A stretch of 28,016 nucleotides of DNA from JBFMGD01 sp040751775 (GTDB lineage Bacteria > Bacillota > Dethiobacteria > DTU022): NCBI GenBank assembly GCA_040751775.1, contig JBFMGD010000036.1, positions 1-28,016 on the forward strand, given 5' to 3'. Both the position numbers and the translations under genes were made by a program. Shown here piece by piece: positions 1 to 7,344 of the stretch. How positions within the stretch are numbered: position 1 is the first letter of the stretch; the number at the start of each line of letters is the position of its first letter. The notes beneath the pieces are model-generated. The model ran no database searches. It had not been told where the DNA came from and saw only the letters and a list, made by a program, of their open reading frames with translations.

Positions 1-413
1 GACCCGATCGCCTCACTGGAGATGACCCGGCCGCCGGCGAGTATGATCCGGCCGCCGGCCAGGGCGTTCTTTTGGCGGCTGGTCGGGGTTACCCGGGCGA
101 CCGCGGCTATGCTCGGCAGCGCTTCACCGCGAAACCCGAGGCTGGTGATCCGGTCAAGGTCTTCCAGAGCGGTTAATTTGCTGGTGGCAAAGCGCTGAAA
201 CGCCAGGGGTAGTTCCGCCGGAGCAATGCCGCACCCGTTGTCAATGACGGCCAGTGCTCTTTTCCCTCCGTCACTGAAACGAACCTCAATCCGGGAAGAG
301 CCGGCGTCCAAAGAGTTTTCGACCAGTTCCTTGATCACGGATGCCGGGTTCTCGATCACTTCACCGGCGGCGATCTGTTCGGCAGTCAGCTGGTCAAGAA
401 TTTTGATGGTCAT
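1..413 (-). CDS. mutL: DNA mismatch repair protein MutL, N-terminal part (runs off the left edge)
   Basis: MutL is the GHKL-family ATPase that couples MutS mismatch recognition to downstream excision. Only about 137 codons of the N-terminal ATPase domain are inside the window, and the 3' part lies beyond position 1. Translating the minus strand from the ATG at 413-411 gives the family landmarks at the same numbering as E. coli MutL: KELVEN with the general base E29 and N33, DNGCGI with D58, an ATSK segment near residues 76-79, and FRGEAL at 94-99. The start codon overlaps the mutS stop as ATGA (413-410), so the two are probably translationally coupled. Whether the C-terminal endonuclease motif is present cannot be seen here. 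Confidence 0.95.
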   Translation of the reverse strand, partial: MTIKILDQLTAEQIAAGEVIENPASVIKELVENSLDAGSSRIEVRFSDGGKRALAVIDNGCGIAPAELPLAFQRFATSKLTALEDLDRITSLGFRGEALPSIAAVARVTPTSRQKNALAGGRIILAGGRVISSEAIG

Positions 414-3040
414 TGTATCTGCCCGGTCCCTTCTTTCGCCGGCGCTGTTTCGGCCGCGCTCAGACGCTGCTGGATCTGAAATAGCCGCTGCAGCGCTTCA
501 AGCGGCGTGAGCCGGATTAAATCCAGTTCTTTAATCTCTTCCAGGACGGCTGCCTGGCGGATTTGGGCAGGCGGAGGCGATACCAACGGCAGAATGCTCA
601 ACTGTTTCTCACGAGCGCCGGCAGCGGCTACTTCCAGCTCCGCCAGGATAGCTTCAGCCCGTAAAATTACCTCCAGGGGAATACCGGCCAGGCGGGCCAC
701 GTTGATCCCATAACTTTTATCCGAGCGCCCCGGGACAACCTGGCGCAGGAAGATCACCTCGCGACCCCTTTCCTTGACCGCCATGGTAAAGTTGTTCACG
801 CCGGGCAGCTCTCCCTCGAGGTCTGTCAGTTCATGGTAGTGCGTGGAGAAGAGGGTTTTGGCTTTAACCTGCCTGCTGATGTATTCCAAAACACTGCGCG
901 CGATGCTCATGCCGTCATAGGTGCTCGTGCCGCGCCCGATTTCATCCAAAATCAGCAAGCTGCGCGGTGTGGCGTCTTTCATGATCACGGCTGTTTCCTG
1001 CATCTCGACCATAAAAGTGCTGTAACCGCTGCTCAGATCGTCACTGGCGCCGACCCGGGCAAAAATACGGTCCACCACGGGCAGCAGCGCTTCCTCCGCC
1101 GGCACAAAGCTCCCCACCTGGGCCATTAAACAGATCAAGGCGGCACTGCGGATATAGGTGCTTTTGCCCGCCATGTTCGGACCGGTAATCACCAGCACGT
1201 AGCGGTTTTCATCCATAACCAGGTCATTGGGCACAAATCGTTCGGCTGAAGATCGCTCCACAACCGGGTGCCGTCCTTTTTTGATGTGCAGCGGCCCCTC
1301 TGCGGAGACGCGCGGGCGACAATAACCGTAGCGTTCAGCTATTTCCGCCAGGCTGAGCAGGCAGTCCAACCGGGCCAGACGCCCGGCCGCGGCTTGAAAT
1401 AACGGTGTGTATGCCGCCACCGCGTCGCGCAGTTCTTCAAAAAGGTCATACTCCAGCTGGATCAGGCGGTCATGAGCGCCGGTGATCTGGTCCTCCATCT
1501 CTTTGAGCTCTTCGGTGATGTAGCGCTCCGCGTTGACCAGGGTTTGCTTGCGGAAATAGTCGGGCGGAACCAGCTCAATATTTGTCCGCGTCACTTCAAG
1601 GTAGTAACCGAAATTGCGAGTATAACCGACCCGCAGGGATTTGATCCCGGTCCGGTCCCGCTCTTTTTTCTCCAACTCCAGCAGGCAGTGCCGCCCTTCC
1701 CGGGTTAGTTTTTTGAGACGGTCCACCTCCGCATGAAGCCCCTCGCGGATTAACCCGCCTTCCCGCGTGGCCAGGGGGGGGTCGTCTACCAGGGTGTTGC
1801 GGATTAGCTCAGTTACAGCGCCGAAATCAGGCAGGCGCCCGCATTCCTGCAGCAGAGGAGCCTTCACTTCGGCAAGTTGTGCTTTCACCGATTCCAGGTT
1901 AAGCAAGCTGTTTTTCAAAGCAATCAGGTCACGGGCGCTGATCCGTTGATAGCAGAGCCGGCTGCAAAACCGCTCCAGATCGATCATTTTTTGCAGCAAA
2001 AGACGCAGCTCCCGGCGCTGCAGCGGGGCGCGGCAAAGCTGATCCACCGCTTCCAGCCGTTCTTCGATCAGGCGAGGTTCCAAAAGCGGCTGCTCAACCC
2101 AGCGGCGCAGGAGACGCCGGCCCATTGCGTTCATACACTGATCGAGTAAACCAAGCAAACTGCCCTGTTTGCCGCCTTCCCGGATGGTCTGAACAAGCTC
2201 CAGGTTGCGGCTGGTGACGCTGTCCACTAGCATGGCGGCGACGGGAAAATATAGTTCCAGGTTGTGAAAGTGGCGGCTGCCTGACGGATGCCGCAGTTCT
2301 AGCAGGTATTCCAGGGCTGCGGCGGCAGCAGCGGCGGCAGCGGGGTAGCTTTCCAGGTCTATTTGCTCCCAGCGCTGCTCTCCCCATTGCTTCACCAGGG
2401 CTGTTTTTACCCGGGCCGGATCGGCAGGCGGCGGTAGGATATTGAGCAGCGCATGGCCTTTTCTACCGATATACGGGCGGGCCAGGTCGGCGAGTTCATC
2501 TGAGCTGCAGAGGCATTCCGCCGGCTGCATGCGGCGCAGTTCGTCCGCTGCCGCCTCCCGGGCTCCGCTACCGCGCAGCTCGGTGACGCGAAAATCGCCC
2601 GTGGAAACATCGACCACCGCCAAACCGTAAACGTTTTCTTCCAGTTGGCACAGCGAAGCCAGGTAATTGTTGCGGCCTTCCTCCAGCATCTCCGGATCCG
2701 TAACTGTCCCGGGTGTCAGGATACGGGTTATCTCCCGCCGCACCAACCCCTTCGCCTGCGCGGCCTCTTCAACCTGGTCGCAGACCGCGACCTTGTAGCC
2801 CTTAGCCAGCAGTTTATTGATATAGGTATCGCCCGCGTGAATCGGGATGCCGGCCAGGGGGATCGGGTTTTCCTTATTGCCGTCTCGCGTCGTCAGCGCG
2901 ATCTCCATCTCCCGGGAGGCTGTCCCGGCATCTTCAAAAAAAGTTTCATAAAAGTCCCCTACCTGAAAGAAGACGATTTTGTCCGGATGCTGTTTTTTGA
3001 TCTCCAGGTACTGCTCCATCATCGGCGACAGCTTGCTCAA
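410..3040 (-). CDS. mutS: DNA mismatch repair protein MutS
   Basis: MutS recognises base mismatches and small loops and recruits MutL. The 876-residue product has the usual family length. The mismatch-reading F-x-E motif is F30-Y31-E32, the Walker A motif GPNMAGKST is at residues 620-628, Walker B LLILDE ends at E700 and is followed by GRGTSTYDG, and the STHYHEL motif is at 732-738. The start is a TTG at 3040-3038: the neighbouring ATG in the leader runs straight into a stop, and homology favours a protein beginning just before the SPMMEQYLEIK segment. An AAGGA ribosome-binding site lies about 12 nt upstream. An alanine-rich run (residues 234-242) interrupts the connector region and looks like ordinary low-complexity variation. 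It sits between the penicillin-binding protein gene and mutL on the same strand. Confidence 0.97.
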   Translation of the reverse strand: MSKLSPMMEQYLEIKKQHPDKIVFFQVGDFYETFFEDAGTASREMEIALTTRDGNKENPIPLAGIPIHAGDTYINKLLAKGYKVAVCDQVEEAAQAKGLVRREITRILTPGTVTDPEMLEEGRNNYLASLCQLEENVYGLAVVDVSTGDFRVTELRGSGAREAAADELRRMQPAECLCSSDELADLARPYIGRKGHALLNILPPPADPARVKTALVKQWGEQRWEQIDLESYPAAAAAAAAALEYLLELRHPSGSRHFHNLELYFPVAAMLVDSVTSRNLELVQTIREGGKQGSLLGLLDQCMNAMGRRLLRRWVEQPLLEPRLIEERLEAVDQLCRAPLQRRELRLLLQKMIDLERFCSRLCYQRISARDLIALKNSLLNLESVKAQLAEVKAPLLQECGRLPDFGAVTELIRNTLVDDPPLATREGGLIREGLHAEVDRLKKLTREGRHCLLELEKKERDRTGIKSLRVGYTRNFGYYLEVTRTNIELVPPDYFRKQTLVNAERYITEELKEMEDQITGAHDRLIQLEYDLFEELRDAVAAYTPLFQAAAGRLARLDCLLSLAEIAERYGYCRPRVSAEGPLHIKKGRHPVVERSSAERFVPNDLVMDENRYVLVITGPNMAGKSTYIRSAALICLMAQVGSFVPAEEALLPVVDRIFARVGASDDLSSGYSTFMVEMQETAVIMKDATPRSLLILDEIGRGTSTYDGMSIARSVLEYISRQVKAKTLFSTHYHELTDLEGELPGVNNFTMAVKERGREVIFLRQVVPGRSDKSYGINVARLAGIPLEVILRAEAILAELEVAAAGAREKQLSILPLVSPPPAQIRQAAVLEEIKELDLIRLTPLEALQRLFQIQQRLSAAETAPAKEGTGQIQ

Positions 3041-3066
3041 ATGTTTTTCACATCCTTATTTCAGGT

Positions 3067-5130
3067 TTAATTCCGTAGATATTTCTCCAGCACGGCTCGG
3101 CCGGCAGGTAAAGCGTCGACACCGCCCCAACTGCCCTCTTCCACTACCGTCGCGACCACCAGCCGCGGCGCGGCAGCCGGCCCGTAGGTTACATACCAGC
3201 ATACATTTTCTTCAGTATCGTCAATCTGGGCGGTGCCTGTTTTTCCGGCCACGGGTATCCCTTCGATTCTTCCGGCGCCGGCCAGCGCTCCGTTTCCCTC
3301 CACCGCTTCTACCAGGGACCGGTGCAGCACGGCGGCGGTGGCGGTGTTTACCGCCGCTTTCCAAAGGGCTGGATCCGGTTCACCGGAAAGCCAGAGCCTG
3401 GGTGAGGGCATGTCTCCCCCGGTCGCGAACACGGCGTAGATTAGAGCCATATGCAGCGGTGTGACCAGGACTTCGCCTTGACCGAAACTGCTGTCGGCCA
3501 GCTGAACTTCCGACTGAATCTGCTCTTTGCAGAGCCTGGATACCGCAACCGGCAGGGTAAAGGGAATGCTTTCGCTAAAGCCGAACGGAGTCCCGTAGCG
3601 CGCAAACAGCTCCGCTCCGAGGGTTAACCCGACCCTGGCGAAGTAAATATTATCTGAAAACATCATTGCGCTGTTTAAATTGAGGCTTGTCGCGGCAGTG
3701 TAAGTGCGTTCAATTTGATAACCGCCCCAGGCGGTTGAAGGCTGCCAGCTTTTCCCTTGAATTTGCATCGGCGCTTCCGGATCCAGCCTGTTTTCCTCGA
3801 TTGCGGCGGCCGCGGTATAAGGTTTAAAGACCGAGCCCGGCGGATATAGCCCGGCGATGGCCCGGTTATGCAGCGGCATGGCCGGGTCGTTTGCCAGCTC
3901 CTGCCATTGTGCCGCGGTCAGGCCGGCGATAAAGCTGTTCGGATCGAAAGCCGGGCTGCTGGCCAGGGCCAGAACCTGGCCGTCAGACGGATTCAGCGCC
4001 ACGATGGCTCCATTACGCCCATCCAGCGCTTCTTTGGCGGCACGCTGCAGCTCCAGGTCAATCGTTAAAACAACGTCTTCCGCCGGCCTCATCTCCCGGG
4101 TGGCCAGTACCGAGACCAGCGTGCCATCCGCTTCGACAATACTTAAGTTAAAACCGATGCCGCCGCTCAAAACGGGTTCCAGAGCCGCCTCCAGGCCCGA
4201 TTTACCGACCCAATCTCCGGTATAATAGCCCATTTCCTTCTTTTGATTCAGTTCCTCCGCGGTAATCTCTCCGATGTAGCCGATCACATGGGCCAAAATC
4301 TCTCCCTCAGGATAATAGCGCCGCTCAACATCATTAATCATTACACCCGGAATTTGCAGCAACTCCGGGACAATCTGTTCCTGCTCGGGGGTAAGGACGG
4401 CCAGAGGTACATACAGCCCTTCCCTGACCCAGGGCTGGTTCAATTTTTCCACGAGCGGCTGCGGTGCGGTATCAAGCAGGACAGCCACGGCCCGGGCAAA
4501 TTGTTCCGGGTCGCTGAACCGCCCCGGCACGCCGCCAATTTCTTTAAAGGTGCGGAACCCGGCCAGGATCCGGCCGCTGCGGTCGGTAATCACGCCCCGG
4601 CGAGGCACGCGGCGAGACAGGTCGACGCGGCGTTCCCCGGTAAGCTCGGGAAAAATCAGCGCCGGCTCCCAGGATACCAGCCAGGGGCTTTGCTGGTCCT
4701 GCCTGGTGAGCGTGATCCGGTTTTCTATTGGCACCAACCCGACAGTATAGGTATCCATGATCGCTTCAAAAGTAAATTGGACGCTATTGCTCGCCGTTTC
4801 ATGCTTTTCACGTAAATGCGTCTCCAGGGCACGCAAGCCGATCCCGCTGCTGATATTCATATAGCGGCTGATGAAGTAGTCCCGGTCAAACTGCTCCTGC
4901 GAAGCGTCGTCCAAAAGCTCGTACATGGTCTCGTAATCCTGTTCAGCCCATGCGGAGAGATATTGATCAGCTGCCGCCTCCGGGCCGGGCATCCGGCCGC
5001 ACCCGCCCAGTGCGGGTAAAAAGGCGATCATCAGTAAAACCAGCAGTTTGAACACCGGCGCTTGATGGCGACGGCTCGGCCTAAACGGCGTACGCCCGCA
5101 GAATCTTGTGAAAATAGGTTCCTTTCGCAA
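3067..5130 (-). CDS. Class B penicillin-binding protein with MecA_N/NTF2-like domain (peptidoglycan transpeptidase)
   Basis: This 687-residue protein is a D,D-transpeptidase that cross-links peptidoglycan outside the membrane. An N-terminal hydrophobic segment (about residues 27-42) ends in ALGGC, so C44 may be lipidated. Residues about 50-160 resemble the NTF2-like MecA_N domain, about 170-345 the PBP dimerisation domain, and about 370-685 the transpeptidase. The active-site motifs are S433-VF-K436, S492-D-N494 and K630-T-G632. The TTG start at 5130-5128 is chosen because an AGGAGGTG ribosome-binding site sits 7-8 nt upstream. The gene lies 70 bp after miaB and just before mutS. MecA_N domains occur in many intrinsic Gram-positive PBPs, so resistance to beta-lactams should not be assumed. 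Confidence 0.92.
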   Translation of the reverse strand: MRKEPIFTRFCGRTPFRPSRRHQAPVFKLLVLLMIAFLPALGGCGRMPGPEAAADQYLSAWAEQDYETMYELLDDASQEQFDRDYFISRYMNISSGIGLRALETHLREKHETASNSVQFTFEAIMDTYTVGLVPIENRITLTRQDQQSPWLVSWEPALIFPELTGERRVDLSRRVPRRGVITDRSGRILAGFRTFKEIGGVPGRFSDPEQFARAVAVLLDTAPQPLVEKLNQPWVREGLYVPLAVLTPEQEQIVPELLQIPGVMINDVERRYYPEGEILAHVIGYIGEITAEELNQKKEMGYYTGDWVGKSGLEAALEPVLSGGIGFNLSIVEADGTLVSVLATREMRPAEDVVLTIDLELQRAAKEALDGRNGAIVALNPSDGQVLALASSPAFDPNSFIAGLTAAQWQELANDPAMPLHNRAIAGLYPPGSVFKPYTAAAAIEENRLDPEAPMQIQGKSWQPSTAWGGYQIERTYTAATSLNLNSAMMFSDNIYFARVGLTLGAELFARYGTPFGFSESIPFTLPVAVSRLCKEQIQSEVQLADSSFGQGEVLVTPLHMALIYAVFATGGDMPSPRLWLSGEPDPALWKAAVNTATAAVLHRSLVEAVEGNGALAGAGRIEGIPVAGKTGTAQIDDTEENVCWYVTYGPAAAPRLVVATVVEEGSWGGVDALPAGRAVLEKYLRN

Positions 5131-5200
5131 CCGGTAACACCTCCTATCATTAAAGTCATTTTAACGCTAACCAGTTATTTTTGCATTCAGTCTCCCATCC

Positions 5201-6589
5201 TTACCTTCTTACCTCTCCTGAGTCGATTTGACCGTGCATATTCCAGGTGCGGGCTTGCGTGAGCGTGACATCAAGCAGACTGCCCGCCGGTTGATTCGGC
5301 GCTGTAAAATGAACAAGTTTATTGGTTCTGGTGCGGCCGGTCAACAGGGCGGGATTGCTCTTGCTGGCCCCTTCAACCAGCACTTCCACGGTTTCACCAA
5401 CCAGGGCCTGGTTTAGCTCCAGGCTGATTTTGTTTTGTATCGCGGCCAACCGCCGCAGGCGCTTCTCTTTTTCCGGCCGGGGCAGAGTATCTTCAAGGGC
5501 CGCGGCGGCCGTGCCGCGGCGCGGTGAATATAAAAAGGTAAAGGCATTATCAAAACGCGTTTCTTCCACCAGGAAAAGGGTTTCATCAAAATCGGCCTCG
5601 GTTTCACCCGGAAAACCGACGATGATATCGGTGGTCAAGGCCACCCCTGGTATGGCCGCCTTGATCGAAGCCGCCAGTTCGAGATAACTTTCCCGGGTGT
5701 AGCGCCGGTTCATCCGCTCCAGGATGCGGTTGCTGCCGGATTGAACCGGCAGATGAAAATGTTCGCAGATTCTTTTACCGGAGCGAACCGTTTCGATCAA
5801 CCGCGGCGAGAGATCCTTGGGGTGGGAAGTCATAAAACGGATCCGGGCCAGCCCCTCCACCCGGTCCAGCTCCGCCAACAGGTCGGGAAAATCGTACCCC
5901 GCCGCGCTGTCGAGGCCGTATGAGTTCACATTTTGTCCCAACAGGGTCAGCTCAAGGTAACCCTGTTCGGCCAGCGAGCGAGCTTCGGACAAAATATCGC
6001 TCATGGAGCGGCTGCGTTCCCGCCCGCGTACATGCGGCACAATGCAGTAAGAGCAAAAGTTGTTGCAGCCGTAGATCACCGGCAGCCAGGCTTTAAAATT
6101 ACCGCTTCGGCGTATGGGCAGGCCTTCACGGCTGTCGGTGTGCTCTGCTATGTCGACGATCGTTCCCCGCTGCCGCGCCGCCTGGCGCAGCAGTTCCGGG
6201 AAGCGGGGCAACGCATGAGTGCCGTAAATCAGGTTGACGTGGTGAAAGCGCTTTTTGATATATGCAGCCGCCTCATCCTGTTGGGTCATACAACCGCCCA
6301 CGGCAATGATCAGATCTTTTTTTTTCTCTTTTAAGACTTTCAGCTTGCCCAGCAGCCCTGTTACCTTCTCTTCCGGCTTGCGCCGCACGGCACAGGTATT
6401 AATAATAATCAAATCGGCCTCGGATAGGCTCGCGACGGCGCTGTAACCGATGCTTTCCAATATGCCTGCTGTGACTTCCATATCGTGCTCGTTCATCTGG
6501 CAGCCGAAACAGATGGTAAAATATGTTTTACCCTCGCCTATTTGGCCGAAGCTTTGTATTTGGTCTTCAAATTGTGGTTTAAAAGCCAA
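5201..6589 (-). CDS. miaB: tRNA-2-methylthio-N6-dimethylallyladenosine synthase MiaB
   Basis: MiaB is a radical-SAM methylthiotransferase that converts i6A37 to ms2i6A37 in tRNAs reading UNN codons. The 462-residue protein has the N-terminal UPF0004 domain with the auxiliary-cluster cysteines C30 (FGCQMN), C66 (NTCAVR) and C100 (GGCM), the radical-SAM C175-x3-C179-x2-C182 triad in YGCNNFCSYC, and a C-terminal TRAM domain (about 395-455). This architecture and the FGCQMNEHD signature fit MiaB better than the paralogues MtaB or RimO. The TTG start at 6589-6587 has AAGGGGG about 8 nt upstream, and an extended -10 promoter is just before it. It appears to be the first gene of the run continuing through the penicillin-binding protein, mutS and mutL. 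Confidence 0.95.
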   Translation of the reverse strand: MAFKPQFEDQIQSFGQIGEGKTYFTICFGCQMNEHDMEVTAGILESIGYSAVASLSEADLIIINTCAVRRKPEEKVTGLLGKLKVLKEKKKDLIIAVGGCMTQQDEAAAYIKKRFHHVNLIYGTHALPRFPELLRQAARQRGTIVDIAEHTDSREGLPIRRSGNFKAWLPVIYGCNNFCSYCIVPHVRGRERSRSMSDILSEARSLAEQGYLELTLLGQNVNSYGLDSAAGYDFPDLLAELDRVEGLARIRFMTSHPKDLSPRLIETVRSGKRICEHFHLPVQSGSNRILERMNRRYTRESYLELAASIKAAIPGVALTTDIIVGFPGETEADFDETLFLVEETRFDNAFTFLYSPRRGTAAAALEDTLPRPEKEKRLRRLAAIQNKISLELNQALVGETVEVLVEGASKSNPALLTGRTRTNKLVHFTAPNQPAGSLLDVTLTQARTWNMHGQIDSGEVRR

Positions 6590-6613
6590 CTGGCAAGCCC
6601 CCTTCTTGTCCTT

Positions 6614-6622
6614 ATTATACCA
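6614..6622 (-). promoter_or_regulatory. Extended -10 promoter upstream of miaB
   Basis: On the minus strand the sequence reads TGG followed by TATAAT, a perfect -10 hexamer with a TG extension. No good -35 hexamer is visible at 17-18 nt, which is compatible with an extended -10 promoter. The implied start point would leave a leader of roughly 20 nt that contains the miaB ribosome-binding site. Confidence 0.55.
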
Positions 6623-6671
6623 GAATTTCGCCAGTTTTAAGTAGCCCCGGAAACGCCGGCCAATTTTACAG

Positions 6672-6698
6672 AAAAAAAACAGGCTTACCGGCCTGTTT
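6672..6698 (-). terminator. Rho-independent terminator after the CARDB-like gene
   Basis: On the minus strand an 8-bp stem (AAACAGGC pairing with GCCTGTTT around a 6-nt loop) is followed directly by a run of T residues. It lies about 70 nt beyond the stop of the gene at 6771-7268 and upstream of the miaB promoter, so it would separate the two units. Confidence 0.8.
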
Positions 6699-6770
6699 TA
6701 TCCAGATCATAAAAATTAGGTCATAAAATTGGTTCAACCGGATCAAGCAGGCGCGCTTTTCAAAGCGCAC

Positions 6771-7268
6771 CTAATCTCCATCCTTAACCGCGATCGGAAC
6801 ATCCCGGTAGTCGCCCGCCTCCCCTGTCGACTCGGCATCGCCAAGCTCGTACCACGTATCGGTGGCCAGCACGCGCAGCGTGGCCGGGCCGGCGTGCATG
6901 TAGAGCAACCCCGGCTCAAACGTCACCGTGTGTGTCGCCCCGGGTGCCATATCCGGCAGCGGTTCGACGCCGGAGGGGTTCGGCGGTCCATCGCCGTAGT
7001 GGGAGATCAGCACCAGTTCATATCCCGCCACCGCAGCAGTCCCCTGATTCTCCACCGTTACCTCGACCGTGACCCACTCCTCCACCGCGGGCGTAGCGGT
7101 GCTCAGGCTAACTGCCGTGATCACCAGATTCCCCCCATCAGCGAACGGACTCGTATCCGGCGGCACATCTGGTGAGTCCGAAGGCGCGCTACACGACAAG
7201 CCGGCAGCGACCAGCATCATAACAGCAAAGAGAGCAAAAAAATACAAAGACCGGCTATGCTGATTCAA
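6771..7268 (-). CDS. Exported CARDB-like domain protein, possible lipoprotein
   Basis: The 165-residue product has an N-terminal signal sequence (hydrophobic residues about 9-24) ending in AAGLSC. C26 could be a lipidation site, although the residues before it fit the lipobox only loosely. After a Ser/Pro/Asp-rich linker, residues about 47-160 look like a single CARDB-type Ig-like domain: paired beta-strands with EEWVTVEVTVENQGTAAV and a later MAPGATHTVTF segment, the 'conjugating strand' pattern typical of archaeal and bacterial surface proteins. The TTG start at 7268-7266 has GAGGAGG 7 nt upstream. A REP-like palindrome precedes it and a strong terminator follows it, so it may be transcribed alone. 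The binding partner is unknown. Confidence 0.75.
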   Translation of the reverse strand: MNQHSRSLYFFALFAVMMLVAAGLSCSAPSDSPDVPPDTSPFADGGNLVITAVSLSTATPAVEEWVTVEVTVENQGTAAVAGYELVLISHYGDGPPNPSGVEPLPDMAPGATHTVTFEPGLLYMHAGPATLRVLATDTWYELGDAESTGEAGDYRDVPIAVKDGD

Positions 7269-7311
7269 TCGTATTCCTCCTCGAATCGTGAGAGAGTTAA
7301 AGGCAACGTGG

Positions 7312-7344
7312 TAGGAAGCAAAAGAACCGTCCCCCTGCTTCCTA
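7312..7344. repeat. REP-like imperfect palindrome at the 3' end of the histidine kinase gene
   Basis: Nine-base perfect inverted arms TAGGAAGCA (7312-7320) and TGCTTCCTA (7336-7344) flank a 15-nt spacer that holds AACCGTCCCCC. The right arm contains the TAG stop of the kinase gene. Similar GGAAGCA...ACGGTTC...GCTTCC palindromes are, from memory, dispersed in many genomes and sometimes accompany Y1 (REP-associated) transposases. No such transposase is in this window and no second copy of this palindrome was seen. No T-run follows, so a terminator function is less likely. Confidence 0.5.

Noticed and set aside
2309..2341. GCC/GGC-rich triplet tract in mutS as a possible phase-variable repeat
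   Set aside because: It encodes an alanine run in frame and the codons are mixed, so slippage would add or remove residues without shifting the frame. There is no sign of a switch.
2645..3464. Plus-strand frames of 141 and 161 codons opposite mutS and the penicillin-binding protein
   Set aside because: They are antisense shadows of well-supported genes, with arginine/proline-rich composition and no initiation signals.
4243..4815. 190-codon plus-strand frame opposite the penicillin-binding protein gene
   Set aside because: It is an antisense shadow with no recognisable domain and no ribosome-binding site.
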